Origin: Acidobacteriota bacterium
Lineage (GTDB): Bacteria > Acidobacteriota > Terriglobia > Bryobacterales > Bryobacteraceae
NCBI GenBank assembly: GCA_017307505.1
Contig: JAFKEE010000032.1
Location: 1-64,000 of the forward strand
DNA length: 64,000 bases
Direction: 5' to 3'
The position numbers and the translations under genes were made by a program. The notes beneath the pieces are model-generated. The model was not told the DNA's origin, did no database searches, and saw only the letters and a list, made by a program, of their open reading frames with translations. Shown here piece by piece: positions 18,088 through 26,557 of this stretch; position 1 is the first letter of the stretch, and every line of letters begins with the position of its first letter.

Positions 18088-18398
18088 GGGGCGGCTCCGG
18101 TTTTGATCGGGCGGAATATGAGATCGATTTTTGAGAATCGAGATATCGATTATTTCGGATGTGTTTATCTTATCGTGATTGGGATTAGAGGAGTGACGGG
18201 GGGGCTTGCGGAGGATTGGGTGGACTGCCGCTTTCGCTTCGGGGTGGAGCGGGGTTGTCCGGGGTTGCGGCGGAGTGGCGGGCCTTGGGGGCGTTGAGGA
18301 GGCTGTCCGTGGCCCGCTCCTTACCAGTCGCGGTTCGCAGCGCGGGGGGACCGCTCTGTTGCGGTTGTGGTTCGTTGCTGGGGTGGGTTCCCGGGGGA
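18088..18398. other. 311-bp intergenic region with an AT-rich palindromic patch
   Basis: This lies between two minus-strand genes and probably contains the promoter of the propeller gene. An AT-rich island (18110-18185) contrasts with the G-rich surroundings and contains AATCGAGATATCGATT at 18136-18151 (6-bp arms, 4-nt spacer), a possible operator. The remainder is G-rich without features I recognise. Confidence 0.4.
18136..18151. promoter_or_regulatory. candidate operator palindrome
   Basis: AATCGA-GATA-TCGATT is a perfect 6-bp inverted repeat inside the only AT-rich stretch, about 50 bp upstream of the GTG of the propeller gene. A further ATCGAT half-site lies at about 18124. No regulator can be assigned. 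Confidence 0.3.
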
Positions 18399-19382
18399 TC
18401 AGCGGGGGCGGCACTCTACTACGTAGTAGGCCGGCTGGGGTCCGGCGGATGTCACTTCCAGGCCGCTTTGGCTGGCGAGGGGTTTGAATTCGTCCAGCGT
18501 GCGGTGCTTGCCGGCCAGCAGCACCATCTCTATGGTCATCGTCCGCCGCGGGGTGTTGGGGCTGACGCTTTTCAGCACGACGACACGGCCGTTGGGCCGG
18601 GCTGCCTCGGCGGCTCGCGTCAGGATGGCTACGGTTTCCTCGTCGGGCCAGTCGTTGAGGATGCCCCTCAGGAGGTAGAGGTCCGCTCCAGGTGGGAGCG
18701 GATCGAAGAAGCTTTGGCCGCGCAAGGTCGCCCGTTCAGAGACCCCGGCCTGCTGGAGGATCGCGGCGGCCCGGGCGACGGTGCCGGGCTGGTCGACGAG
18801 GGTGCCCTGGAGGTAGGGATGGGCTTGCAACATCGCGGCCAGCATCGCGCCGGTGCCGCCGCCGAGATCGACCACCGTTTGAAGGGAGTCCCAGCCTCCA
18901 GTGATCTCGAAGTCCGGGCTGGGCAGGCCGTGGCCCTGGGGACCGATGAGGGCGTCGAACTGGGCGGCGATGGGCGGGTGCGCTTCGAGGTCTTCCCAGA
19001 AGCCGCGTCCGAAGACGGTGTGATATGCGGGGCGGCCGGTGCGGACGTAGCTGAGCATGGTGCCCCAGGCATGGGCCATGCGGCCGCCGAAGCCGTCGAG
19101 GTCGAGGCCGAGCAACAGGCCCGGATCGAGCAGGCCGCGGGCGGCGTCGTTCAAGGCGTAGCGGCCGGGTCCCGTCTGCTCGAAGACGCCTTTGGAGACG
19201 AGGTAGCCGAGGAGGCAGTCGAGCACATAGGCATCGCAACCGGCAGCGGCGGCGATTTCGTTCACATCGGAGAGACCGGCCTCGATGTGGTTGGCGATGC
19301 GTAGCGTGGCGGCGGTGTGGATGCACCAGGGCGTCTGCAGGTCGCACAGTTGCCAGAGGTCTACCGGGGACTGCTGGGACAT
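18399..19382 (-). CDS. SAM-dependent O-methyltransferase (family 2)
   Basis: A 327-aa cytoplasmic methyltransferase of the small-molecule O-methyltransferase type (DnrK / acetylserotonin-methyltransferase-like). The N-terminal ~90 residues form the winged-helix dimerisation domain (AATLRIANHIEAGLSDVNEI, YALNDAARGLL). The SAM-binding glycine loop is VVDLGGGTGAML near residue 170, followed by an acidic residue in TLVDQPG. The late motifs LLRGILNDWPDEETVAIL and GRVVVLKSV correspond to the catalytic segment; the usual His is replaced by Asn in the motif LNDW (commonly LHDW or LHNW). It has no biosynthetic neighbours that would indicate a substrate. The start ATG follows a weak ribosome-binding region. 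Confidence 0.85.
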   Translation of the reverse strand: MSQQSPVDLWQLCDLQTPWCIHTAATLRIANHIEAGLSDVNEIAAAAGCDAYVLDCLLGYLVSKGVFEQTGPGRYALNDAARGLLDPGLLLGLDLDGFGGRMAHAWGTMLSYVRTGRPAYHTVFGRGFWEDLEAHPPIAAQFDALIGPQGHGLPSPDFEITGGWDSLQTVVDLGGGTGAMLAAMLQAHPYLQGTLVDQPGTVARAAAILQQAGVSERATLRGQSFFDPLPPGADLYLLRGILNDWPDEETVAILTRAAEAARPNGRVVVLKSVSPNTPRRTMTIEMVLLAGKHRTLDEFKPLASQSGLEVTSAGPQPAYYVVECRPR

Positions 19383-19740
19383 GGGGTGAATCGCCTCGTG
19401 ATGAGAATTGAACGCCAGAGCCGCGGAGGAGATCCGCTGCGCATCTATTCAGCATTGTAAGCCGGTGCCGGTGAATGGGGGGCTCGTTGTGCGAGGCGGG
19501 CGTTTTGGTTGTGGCCGACTGGCTGGAGGCCGGGGGGGCTGGCCGCGAGCCCGTCGCTTCCGCTCTGGGACTGGACCGGGGGGCTGGCTAGAGGGCGCGA
19601 CTGCTGGAGGGTCTGGAGGGCGGCCTACTGATTCAGGGGGAAGACTTCTACCCGACGGAGGCTAGCTCCGGGAGAGGGCGATGCCACGTCCATAGGGGTG
19701 ACCGAGCAAGAAGCGAGGTCCTGACAAGGAGAGCAAGACA
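19383..19740. other. 358-bp divergent intergenic region
   Basis: It separates the O-methyltransferase (minus) from the PEGA protein (plus) and should carry both promoters. The sequence is G-rich on the plus strand up to about 19630. I recognise no riboswitch, RNA gene or repeat; AAGGAG at 19728-19733 is the ribosome-binding site for an ATG at 19741. Confidence 0.5.
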
Positions 19741-20187
19741 ATGACACTCACGAATGGCGGGAACGACGCGGGACGCCGAATTGGAGCAGGAATGCTGCGA
19801 AAGCTGATGCTGGTGTCCGCCGCCCTGGTGATGGCTCTGCCGGCGAGCGCGGGCGTGCGCTATTTCCGAGGCGGTTTCGGATATGGCGGAGGCTGGGGTC
19901 CGTGGGGCTTCGGGTATGACCCCTACTTTTACGGCGGCTACCCGATGGTGACGCATCCGAATGCGGGCCAGGTGAAGCTGGATACGAAGGTAAAGGACGC
20001 CGAGGTTTACGTGAACGGGTCGTATGCCGGCACGACGGGGGAGTTGAAGTCGATGTGGCTGCGTCAGGGTTCGTACAAGCTGGAGGTGCGGGCCGCGGGG
20101 CGTGAGGCGTTCGACCGCCAGATTTATGTGGTGAACGGCAAAACGATGAAAGTGCGGCCCGACCTGAGACCGGAGCCGAGGTCTTGA
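19741..20187 (+). CDS. exported PEGA-domain protein
   Basis: A 148-aa protein, or 131 aa if the ATG at 19792 is used. Both starts have Shine-Dalgarno sequences (AAGGAG nine bases before 19741; GGAG five bases before 19792). The later start gives a normal signal peptide (MLRKLMLVSAALVMALPASA), so I favour it functionally but cannot exclude the longer form. A Gly/Tyr/Phe-rich stretch (FRGGFGYGGGWGPWGFGYDP) precedes a PEGA domain (GQVKLDTKVKDAEVYVNGSY, YKLEVRAAGREAFDRQIYV). PEGA domains are small beta-sandwiches of the cell surface, and the protein is probably an envelope component. A clear terminator follows. Confidence 0.78.
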   Translation: MTLTNGGNDAGRRIGAGMLRKLMLVSAALVMALPASAGVRYFRGGFGYGGGWGPWGFGYDPYFYGGYPMVTHPNAGQVKLDTKVKDAEVYVNGSYAGTTGELKSMWLRQGSYKLEVRAAGREAFDRQIYVVNGKTMKVRPDLRPEPRS

Positions 20188-20235
20188 CGGCGCCGCGGCA
20201 GGGCGAAGAGCGCTCTCACATCATTCGAAGAATGC

Positions 20236-20280
20236 CCGGCCCAAAGCCCCCAAGGGAGGACTTTGGGCCGGTTGTTTTCT
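20236..20280 (+). terminator. rho-independent terminator after the PEGA gene
   Basis: CCGGCCCAAAG (20236-20246) pairs perfectly with CTTTGGGCCGG (20261-20271) around a 14-nt loop and is followed by TTGTTTTCT. It lies 49 bp after the stop and separates the gene from the protease downstream. Confidence 0.88.
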
Positions 20281-20387
20281 TACAAACTTACGAAGAAACT
20301 GGACAGGGCCTGCTGTCATCCAAAACGGCAGGCGGATTGATCAGCGGCGAGGCCGCTGGCCCGTAACGGGCAGAGGGAAGGCATTTC

Positions 20388-21800
20388 ATGACGAGGCTTG
20401 TTGTTTATAGCACTCTGGCAATTGCACTGACGGCGGGTAGCGGGCTGGCGCAGCTGCGGCCGAAAGCGCCTGTGGCGGCGCCGTCGAAATCCCTGGCTGA
20501 TTACAGCGAGGCCATGGAGAACCTGTCTGAAGCGGCGAGCCCGGCGGTGGTGCAGATTCTAGTGCAGGGCGTGGCCGCGGTGGGCCAGGGCGAATCGAAG
20601 CGGATGGGTTTTGTGTCGGAGCAGGAGGCGACGGGCTCCGGCGTGATTGTGGATCCTACCGGCTACATCATTACTAACGCGCATGTGGTGCAGAATGCAC
20701 GGCGCATCAATGTGAAGGTGATGCAGGTGGACGCGAAGAACCAGACGCCGCACGGCCACCTGTGGCCGGCGAAACTGATCGGGCTGGACACGCAGGTAGA
20801 CATTGCGGTGCTGAAGATTGAAGGCACGAATCTGCCGACCCTGTCCTTCATGAATTCGGACACCCTGCGGCAGGGACGGCTGGTGATGGCGTTGGGCAGT
20901 CCGCTGGGTTTGCAGAACACGCTGACGCACGGCGTGGTGAGCGCGACGCTGCGGCAGTTGAAGCCGGAGAGCCCGATGGTGTACATCCAGACGGATGCTC
21001 CGATTAACCCGGGGAACAGCGGCGGACCGCTGCTGGACATCAACGGGCAGATTGCCGGGATCAACACGATGATCTACACGGAGTCGGGCGGGAATGAGGG
21101 GATCGGTTTCGCGATTCCGGCGAACCTGGCGAAGGATGTTTACCTGAAGCTGCGGAAAGACGGTCGAGTGCGGCGGGGCGCCATCGGGGTGCTGCCGGAG
21201 GCGATTACGCCGGCGCTGGCGGCGGGTCTGGGCCTGGACCGGGACTCTGGGGTGATTCTGTCGGATGTGGCTCCGCATGGGGCTGCCGATGCGGCGGGCC
21301 TGCAGCCGGGCGATGTTCTGATTTCGATCGACGGGAAGCCGATCAAAGAGGTGCGGGACCTGGCGTTGACGGTGTTTCAAAGGGCTCCGGGCGATGAGTT
21401 GAAGATCGTGGTGCAGCGCGGCAAGGAAGAGATCGCCAAGACAGTGGCGGTGCTGGAGAGGAAGAACGAACCCAGCCTGCTGGCGGACCAGGCAAACTAC
21501 CAGGAGGCGCTGGTGCGGGAACTGGGCATCCTGGCCGTGACGGTGGACGAGAAGGTGACGGCGGTGCTGCCGGACCTGCGGCGGTTGTCGGGGGTAGCCG
21601 TGGCAGCGGTGCCGACGGAGTTCGCGGGCCTGAATCCAGGGCTGCTGGCGGGCGATGTGATCTATGAGGTGAATACGAAGGGTGTCGCGTCGCTGGACGA
21701 GTTGAAGGCGATTCTGAAGGAGAAGAAGCCGGGCGATTCGATTGTGCTGCTGGTGGAACGGATGGGGCAGCTGATTTACGTGACGGCAACGCTCGAGTGA
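20388..21800 (+). CDS. HtrA/DegP-like periplasmic serine protease
   Basis: A 470-aa protein with a signal peptide (to about residue 21, SGLAQ), a trypsin-like domain and two PDZ domains. The catalytic triad is visible: His in TNAHVV, Asp in QVDIAVLK and Ser in NPGNSGGPL. PDZ1 spans roughly residues 270-360 (GAADAAGLQPGDVLISIDGK) and PDZ2 about 380-465 (FAGLNPGLLAGDVIYEVNTK). The family degrades or refolds damaged envelope proteins. The start is supported by GGAAGG seven bases upstream. It stands alone after a terminator but faces a set of envelope genes on the other strand and may share their stress response; that is inference. Confidence 0.9.
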   Translation: MTRLVVYSTLAIALTAGSGLAQLRPKAPVAAPSKSLADYSEAMENLSEAASPAVVQILVQGVAAVGQGESKRMGFVSEQEATGSGVIVDPTGYIITNAHVVQNARRINVKVMQVDAKNQTPHGHLWPAKLIGLDTQVDIAVLKIEGTNLPTLSFMNSDTLRQGRLVMALGSPLGLQNTLTHGVVSATLRQLKPESPMVYIQTDAPINPGNSGGPLLDINGQIAGINTMIYTESGGNEGIGFAIPANLAKDVYLKLRKDGRVRRGAIGVLPEAITPALAAGLGLDRDSGVILSDVAPHGAADAAGLQPGDVLISIDGKPIKEVRDLALTVFQRAPGDELKIVVQRGKEEIAKTVAVLERKNEPSLLADQANYQEALVRELGILAVTVDEKVTAVLPDLRRLSGVAVAAVPTEFAGLNPGLLAGDVIYEVNTKGVASLDELKAILKEKKPGDSIVLLVERMGQLIYVTATLE

Positions 21801-21821
21801 GCGCTGCCGTCGAGGGTAGGG

Positions 21822-22841
21822 CTATTGCAGGGTGACGGTGACGCGGGCACTGTCGTCACCGAGGTTGGGCGCGCCGGTCAGGGCGAGAGTGACGGGGCAG
21901 AACTGGCCGGCGGCCGAGTTCTCGACATCGCCAATCTTCTGAACCACGGCGTGGAGAACGACGTTGGGTTCGCTGTCGAGGGTCACAGTGGCTAACTGGC
22001 CCACGTGCACGGAGGAGATGCCGGCCTGCGGAATGTGGGTTTCGACCTGGCGCGCGAGGCTGGAGACGACCTGGAGCTTCCCGGAGAACTCATCGCGCAG
22101 GACGAGGTAACCGTCAGCGGGGGCGAGGACCGGAAGGCTGACGGCCGCCGCCGCGGGATTCAGGGCAGCGGCTTCAGCGGCCCGCTGCTGCTCCCGGGCT
22201 TCGCGCAAAGTCGCCCGGGCTGTAGCCTCTTCGGCCTCGAGTTGTTCCTGCCTGCTGATGGTGCTGCCGGCGGCTTCCGACTGCCGGTCGGCGTGTAGTC
22301 GGACGGACTGCTGGAGCGAGAGTTCTTCGTCGTGTCTCAACTGGCTCTCCATGCCTTCGCGGTAGAGCAGGTCGTCGCGCTGAATGACCTCGTCCGCCTG
22401 GCCGACGGCAATTTCCGTGCCGACCATGCGATTGCTGGCGTCCTCGGCGCGGGCACGGGCGGCGAGGGCGCGAGCCTGGATGTCCTGAAACTGTGCGCGG
22501 GCCTGGACAACGGCGGCACGGGCGGCATCGAGGCTGGCGCGTGAGCTGAGGAATTCCGCGGGCTCGGGCAGGGTCTGGGGCTGGGTCTGCCCGATGAGCT
22601 CATCCTTGCGGACGAGGGTGTTCAAGGGGACCTCGAGTTCGGTGACGGTTTGGGGGACAGGAACTGAACGGGCGCTGACAAGTTCGCCGGGGTAGCGGAG
22701 AGGCGCGTCGCCGCCGGTGAACTGGCTGGAGCTGTCACTCTGCCAGTGGTGGAGGGAAGCCTGGTTGGCGCGGGTCCAGACTGCGGCGACGATGCAAGCG
22801 GTGGTGACAAGGACGACGGCCGGCGTGGTGTGGAACTTCAT
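21822..22841 (-). CDS. membrane-fusion (HlyD/RND-adaptor-like) protein
   Basis: 339 aa from the ATG at 22841, preceded by AAAGGA; the longer open frame upstream overlaps another gene and is not used. One N-terminal TM/signal anchor (AVVLVTTACIVAAVWT) is followed by a short lipoyl-like half (VPLNTLVRKDELIGQ). A long alpha-helical hairpin rich in Ala, Arg and Glu comes next (residues about 100-220, ARAAVVQARAQFQDIQARAL), then the second lipoyl half and beta-barrel (LAPADGYLVLRDEFSGKLQV). Such adaptors link inner-membrane exporters to the outer membrane or act in surface polymer handling. No exporter partner is adjacent; it is the last gene of the 24098-21822 cluster. Confidence 0.75.
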   Translation of the reverse strand: MKFHTTPAVVLVTTACIVAAVWTRANQASLHHWQSDSSSQFTGGDAPLRYPGELVSARSVPVPQTVTELEVPLNTLVRKDELIGQTQPQTLPEPAEFLSSRASLDAARAAVVQARAQFQDIQARALAARARAEDASNRMVGTEIAVGQADEVIQRDDLLYREGMESQLRHDEELSLQQSVRLHADRQSEAAGSTISRQEQLEAEEATARATLREAREQQRAAEAAALNPAAAAVSLPVLAPADGYLVLRDEFSGKLQVVSSLARQVETHIPQAGISSVHVGQLATVTLDSEPNVVLHAVVQKIGDVENSAAGQFCPVTLALTGAPNLGDDSARVTVTLQ

Positions 22842-22884
22842 GGACAGGTCCTTTCTGCTGGGCCGGGCTTGGAGAGGGGTGCGA

Positions 22885-23091
22885 TCAGTGGCCCAGTCTA
22901 TGAGCGTGAGGGAGGAAGATCGAGACGGCGAAACCGAGCAGAATGCCGAGGATTCCGCCTGAGAAATAGAGACCGGCGGCTTCCAGGATGAGGATGAAAA
23001 GCAGTTGCCTGCCCTGCCGGAGCGGCAGCCGCGCGGAGTGCGGCGGAGCAGCGGCGGGCGTGGAGAGGGTGTCGATGATAGGGGTGTCCAT
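22885..23091 (-). CDS. small hydrophobic membrane protein
   Basis: A 68-aa protein I do not recognise. A Pro/Ala/Arg-rich cytoplasmic N-terminus of about 28 residues is followed by one or two closely spaced TM segments (LLFILILEAAGLYFSGGILG, ILLGFAVSIFLPH). The ATG has GGGAG eight bases upstream. It lies between the STAS gene (78 bp upstream) and the membrane-fusion gene (43 bp downstream) on the same strand, so it is probably co-transcribed and may be an accessory of the adaptor protein. Short and without a known family, but hydrophobic pattern, ribosome-binding site and position all favour a real gene. Confidence 0.6.
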   Translation of the reverse strand: MDTPIIDTLSTPAAAPPHSARLPLRQGRQLLFILILEAAGLYFSGGILGILLGFAVSIFLPHAHRLGH

Positions 23092-23169
23092 CGCGCTGCT
23101 CCCTGGGTTCGAACGCTTGAGAGCGAGGGGCGCCGGAGCGGAGGCAGGCGAATCCGGCGCCCGGAGAAT

Positions 23170-23541
23170 TTATCCGATATACCATTCGCTGCCGGCCTGC
23201 CACCTGACGGGCGTGAGGTCGGGCGTCTCGCCGGCACCGCCGATGAGGTGGATGATGCGCGTGGTGCGCAGCACTTCGGCCGTGGAGCCGGAGAGGTTGA
23301 GCAAGCGGAGTTCGCCGCCTGCGAGAGTGACCAGGGCGTAGCCGACCATGAGTTCGCCTATATCCTCGATGTCGAGCGAGGGCACGCCGGACAGATCGAG
23401 CATGATGTGCGAACGGCCGCCCTCCACCAGCCGGCGCAATTGCTGGTGGAGGGAGTCCTGCTCTTCCGTCGAGGAGAGTTTTCCGTGCGCGCCGATGATG
23501 GTGAAGCCGCCGCGCTCGTGAACAGTGAGGCGGGAACCCAT
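23170..23541 (-). CDS. STAS-domain (anti-anti-sigma-like) protein
   Basis: A 123-aa single-domain protein with STAS features: LTVHERGGFTIIGAHGKL (first strands), HIMLDLSGVPSLDIEDIGEL (conserved loop and helix), and ELRLLNLSGSTAEVLRTTRI. In SpoIIAA proteins the loop carries a phosphorylatable Ser after an Asp (DSSG); here the position reads S-L-D-I-E-D, so phosphorylation control as in SpoIIAA is doubtful. Its ATG shares one base with the TAA of the upstream gene (TAATG), so the two are translationally coupled. It may relay envelope status to a partner-switching pathway not present in the window. Confidence 0.8.
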   Translation of the reverse strand: MGSRLTVHERGGFTIIGAHGKLSSTEEQDSLHQQLRRLVEGGRSHIMLDLSGVPSLDIEDIGELMVGYALVTLAGGELRLLNLSGSTAEVLRTTRIIHLIGGAGETPDLTPVRWQAGSEWYIG

Positions 23542-24098
23542 TAATTCGCCCCCGGCGTGATGGTGTTGTGGAGTTGTTCTTCCTGGTTCTGGACCTTCTC
23601 GTACTTCAAATAGGTTTTGAGGGTTTTGGATATCTGGGCGGCGTCCTGGTTCACTTTCTGGGCATAGCCGCGGTATTCAGGGCTCCAGAGGTAGTTGTGG
23701 TTGTTATTGAAGAACTGGATGGCTTCTTCCGTATTGCTGGCGGCTTCTTTCAACAGCGGCAGCACCTTGTCGATGGCCTGCTGTTCCCAGGGCTGGAGAG
23801 TGCCGCGTTCGGCTTGGAGCGTAGCGATCTCCTTGCCCATGGTATTGATGTCGGTTTTCATGGTCCACAGCGGGCTGAGTTGTGCGTCGCTGGAGAGGGC
23901 ATAGTTGGCGCCATACATTCTGACCCGCTCGGCCTGGTTGGCCGTGGTGGAGGCCAGGGTGCGCATCTCCTCCAGCGTTACGCGAGGGGCGTCCGTGCCA
24001 TGGCTCGCGGGAGCAGGCGCGGCGAAAGTGGGTGCGGCGAATGCAACCAGCGAACCGATGGTGGCCATCACAGTAAAGGTGAAGCTCTGCTTGTTCAT
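23541..24098 (-). CDS. exported alpha-helical protein of unknown function
   Basis: 185 aa from the ATG at 24098, which opens a signal peptide (MNKQSFTFTVMATIGSLVAFAAPTFAAPA); AGGAG lies eleven bases upstream. The mature part is almost entirely predicted helix, with charged heptad-like segments (TLEEMRTLASTTANQAERVR, NTMGKEIATLQAERGTLQPW, LKTYLKYEKVQNQEEQLHN). I do not recognise a family. It is the first gene of a coupled cluster (helical protein, STAS, small membrane protein, membrane-fusion protein) and is divergent from the DUF3300 gene. The pattern resembles a periplasmic sensor or chaperone-like helical bundle, but this is only an impression. Confidence 0.7.
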   Translation of the reverse strand: MNKQSFTFTVMATIGSLVAFAAPTFAAPAPASHGTDAPRVTLEEMRTLASTTANQAERVRMYGANYALSSDAQLSPLWTMKTDINTMGKEIATLQAERGTLQPWEQQAIDKVLPLLKEAASNTEEAIQFFNNNHNYLWSPEYRGYAQKVNQDAAQISKTLKTYLKYEKVQNQEEQLHNTITPGAN

Positions 24099-24350
24099 GA
24101 CTTTCTTTTCTCCTGATCTCTTGTTTGCCGGTCGTGTTTTTTCCGGCTCACTTAGCAAGACGAAGCAAGGCGGCAAATGGAGACTCCCGCCGATACGGCA
24201 TTCGCAGGCGAGTTGAGTTGGTAGATGCGGCGGGGCTGCCGGCAGGGCGCGGGAGCGGCTACCCCTGGCCGGGTATTTGCCGTGGGCGCGCGAGGGTAGC
24301 CGGTATCTTTGGAGTCCGGTGGGGCGTCGAGAAGAGCAGGAGACACCACC
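24099..24350. promoter_or_regulatory. divergent intergenic region, 252 bp
   Basis: It contains the promoters for the helical-protein cluster (minus) and the DUF3300 gene (plus). I find no convincing -35/-10 pair. GAGCAGGAGACACC at 24337-24350 is the ribosome-binding region of the DUF3300 gene. Confidence 0.35.
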
Positions 24351-25211
24351 ATGAGAGAGGCGATTTCTACCGGTCGCAATTTTAAGTGGAGGCGGCTGGG
24401 GCTGGCCGGTCTGGTCTGCGCGGGGCTATTCGTCCCGGATACACCGGCGAAGGCGCAGGTTCAGTTCTCAGCGCAGCAACTGGACGACCTGGTTTCGCGG
24501 ATCGCGCTGTATCCGGATCCGCTGCTGGCGCAGGTGCTGACGGCGTCGACCTACTCCGAGCAGATTGGGGAGGCGGCGCAGTGGGCGGAGCAACATAGTT
24601 ATCTGTCGGGCGACGGACTGGCGGCGGCGATCCAGCAGGACAACCTGCCGTGGGATCCGAGCGTGCAGGCGCTGCTGCCCTTCCCTTCCGTACTGGACAT
24701 GATGGCGGGCAACATTTTCTGGACGCGTCAATTGGGCGGTGCGGTGCTGGGCCAGCGCGGCGAAGTGATGGACGCCGTGCAGGTGATGAGGCAGAAGGCG
24801 AGGGATTTCGGCTATCTGCAGGACAACGGGCAGTACCGGGTCATGAACGGGGGTCCGGGGCAGATCCAGATTATGCCGGTGGATCCGGGCTTCTACTGTG
24901 TGCCGGTCTATGATCCGCTGATTGTCTTTGGCAGGCCGAGGGTGGGGCTTGCGGTGGGGATCAGCTTTGGGCCGCGGATTGCGGTGGGCGCGGCGTTCGC
25001 GCCCTGGGGTTGGGGGCGATCGGGCTTCGAATGGAGATCCCATTCGCTGCTAGTGGACGGGCACGCCTGGGCGCGGACGAGGGAAAACCACGAGATTTAC
25101 CGGCATCCCTATGTCCGGCCGCCGCATATAGCGGGTCCGCGGGTGGAGCGGCATGAATTGCGGCCGGCGCGGCCGGAACGGCGCAGCGGCAGGGAAGAGC
25201 ACAGGCGATGA
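24351..25211 (+). CDS. exported DUF3300-family protein
   Basis: 286 aa from the ATG at 24351, chosen for AGGAG eight bases upstream; an ATG 14 codons earlier lacks one. An Arg-rich n-region and hydrophobic stretch (LGLAGLVCAGLFVP) act as signal. Residues about 35-185 match DUF3300: QQLDDLVSRIALYPDPLLAQ, VLTASTYSEQIGEAAQWAEQ, DPSVQALLPFPSVLDMM, and the Tyr-rich end VPVYDPLIVFG. A basic His/Arg/Pro-rich tail follows. The family is secreted and its function is unknown; it often occurs beside other envelope proteins, as here. Confidence 0.82.
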   Translation: MREAISTGRNFKWRRLGLAGLVCAGLFVPDTPAKAQVQFSAQQLDDLVSRIALYPDPLLAQVLTASTYSEQIGEAAQWAEQHSYLSGDGLAAAIQQDNLPWDPSVQALLPFPSVLDMMAGNIFWTRQLGGAVLGQRGEVMDAVQVMRQKARDFGYLQDNGQYRVMNGGPGQIQIMPVDPGFYCVPVYDPLIVFGRPRVGLAVGISFGPRIAVGAAFAPWGWGRSGFEWRSHSLLVDGHAWARTRENHEIYRHPYVRPPHIAGPRVERHELRPARPERRSGREEHRR

Positions 25212-25356
25212 GCAGAGACGGGTTAAGGGGGCCGGGCTACGGGATTTCCCGAGGCCAGATCCCCGGTTCCACCAGGTCGATTTACCGCGCTGGTGGTATG
25301 GGATTGGCAGGCCGGACACCGCATGATGGGGGTGCCCGAGAGAAGGCGGGCCAGCC

Positions 25357-25923
25357 GTGATCGAGAGTCTCAGATGGTTTCCAGCAGTGGCTTCCGCGCG
25401 CCGGGGCATGTTGCCCGTGGCGAAGCTGGTAAAGCGGATTCAGGCCGTGGTGCAGTCGATGAGGGGGCGTAGAAGCGTCGAAGAGACGCCCGCCCTGCCC
25501 GAGCGGGAAGCAGGTCCACGGACGATGGCCGTGGTGTGCGATGGCGTGGACCGGGCTGCCCTGCAGGCTGCCTTTGATGAGAAGGGCTGGGCGTTCACCG
25601 TGGTGGACAACACGACGGAGGCTCTGGTGCAGCAGATGCAGGAGCGATTCCCGGTGGTGTTGTTTCAACGGGATGTGGCGGGCAAAGACTGGCGGCCGGC
25701 GGTGCGGGTGCTGTCGCGCATGACACCGAGGCCGTGCGTGGTGCTGTTGTCGGACACCTACGATATGAACCAGTGGGACGAACTGGTGCGGTGTGGAGGG
25801 TTCGACGTGGCGCGGACGCCGGTGGACGGCGCGGCGGTGATCCGGATGGTATCCGCCGCATGGTCCGTGTGGAAGCAGCAGGACAGCCACGCGGCGCGGC
25901 CTCTGGCAGAGGTCAAGAGATAA
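25357..25923 (+). CDS. degenerate response-regulator receiver-like protein
   Basis: A 188-aa protein with GTG start; internal ATGs at codons 18, 35 and 57 are alternatives. The C-terminal ~125 residues have the alternating strand/helix pattern of a receiver domain (MAVVCDGVDRAALQAAFDEK, FPVVLFQRDVAG, PCVVLLSDTY, GGFDVARTPVD). The phosphoacceptor position is not a clean Asp (VVLFQRD) and the conserved Lys before Pro is Thr, so it is probably not phosphorylated in the usual way. Its 3' end overlaps the convergent NarL-type regulator by 11 bp. Position next to a two-component system suggests a related role, but this is inference. Confidence 0.55.
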   Translation: MIESLRWFPAVASARRGMLPVAKLVKRIQAVVQSMRGRRSVEETPALPEREAGPRTMAVVCDGVDRAALQAAFDEKGWAFTVVDNTTEALVQQMQERFPVVLFQRDVAGKDWRPAVRVLSRMTPRPCVVLLSDTYDMNQWDELVRCGGFDVARTPVDGAAVIRMVSAAWSVWKQQDSHAARPLAEVKR

Positions 25924-26557
25924 CGCCCTTGCGGACGGCGTAGAGGATGAGCTCCGGCACGCTGTGCAGGTTGAGCTTTTCCATCAAATTGCCGCGGTGG
26001 GTTTCCACGGTGTAGAGGCTGAGGTTGAGCATGTTCGCCACGTCTTTGTTGCTTTTGCCTTCGGCGATCAACTGGAGGAGCTCCCGTTCGCGCTGGGTGA
26101 GGAGTTCGTAGCTGTCCTCGATGTCCTTGTCCTGCAACTGGCGGACGTAGTCTTCGACGAGCAGACGGCTGACGGCGGGGCTGAAGAAGGCTTTGCCGGC
26201 GCTGACGGAGCGGATGGCGAGGATGAAGTCCGACTCGGCGGATTCCTTTAAGAGGTAGCCGCGGGCTCCGGCTTTGAGGGCGCGCAGGACGTAGCTTTCG
26301 TCGGAGTGCATGCTGAGGACGACGATGGAGACGCCGGACTGTTTCTCGCTGATCTGGCGGGCGGCCTCGATGCCGTTCATGTTGGGCATGCTGATGTCGA
26401 GGACGACGAGGTCGGGCTTGAGTTCCTCGACGAGGGCCACGGCTTCGCGGCCGTCGCTGGCTTCGCCGACAACCTGAAAGTCCTTATTTTCCTCAATCAC
26501 GAGGCGCAGTCCGCGCCGCATTACGGCGTGATCGTCAGCAAGAACGATTCGAATCAT
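25913..26557 (-). CDS. NarL/FixJ-type response regulator
   Basis: A 214-aa DNA-binding regulator. The receiver domain (residues 1-120) has the acidic pair in VLADDH, the phosphoacceptor Asp in VVLDISMPNMNG, and the conserved Lys in YLLKE. The LuxR-type helix-turn-helix is at about 145-210 (LTQRERELLQLIAEGKSNKD, VANMLNLSLYTVETHRGNLM). Its ATG overlaps the stop of the histidine kinase gene by 4 nt (ATGA), so it is the cognate partner of that kinase. Target genes are unknown; flanking envelope genes are candidates. Confidence 0.93.
   Translation of the reverse strand: MIRIVLADDHAVMRRGLRLVIEENKDFQVVGEASDGREAVALVEELKPDLVVLDISMPNMNGIEAARQISEKQSGVSIVVLSMHSDESYVLRALKAGARGYLLKESAESDFILAIRSVSAGKAFFSPAVSRLLVEDYVRQLQDKDIEDSYELLTQRERELLQLIAEGKSNKDVANMLNLSLYTVETHRGNLMEKLNLHSVPELILYAVRKGVIS

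Noticed and set aside
19383-19740. Riboswitch or small RNA in the divergent gap
   Set aside because: I found no conserved riboswitch core, no strong hairpin followed by a T-tract and no RNA-gene signature.
20184-20366. 60-codon open frame after the PEGA gene
   Set aside because: It overlaps the PEGA stop, runs through the terminator at 20236-20280 and has no domain or ribosome-binding site.
22842-23237. N-terminal extension of the membrane-fusion protein
   Set aside because: The extension overlaps the 68-aa membrane-protein gene and part of the STAS gene and is Pro/Arg-rich; the ATG at 22841 has AAAGGA upstream and a membrane anchor.
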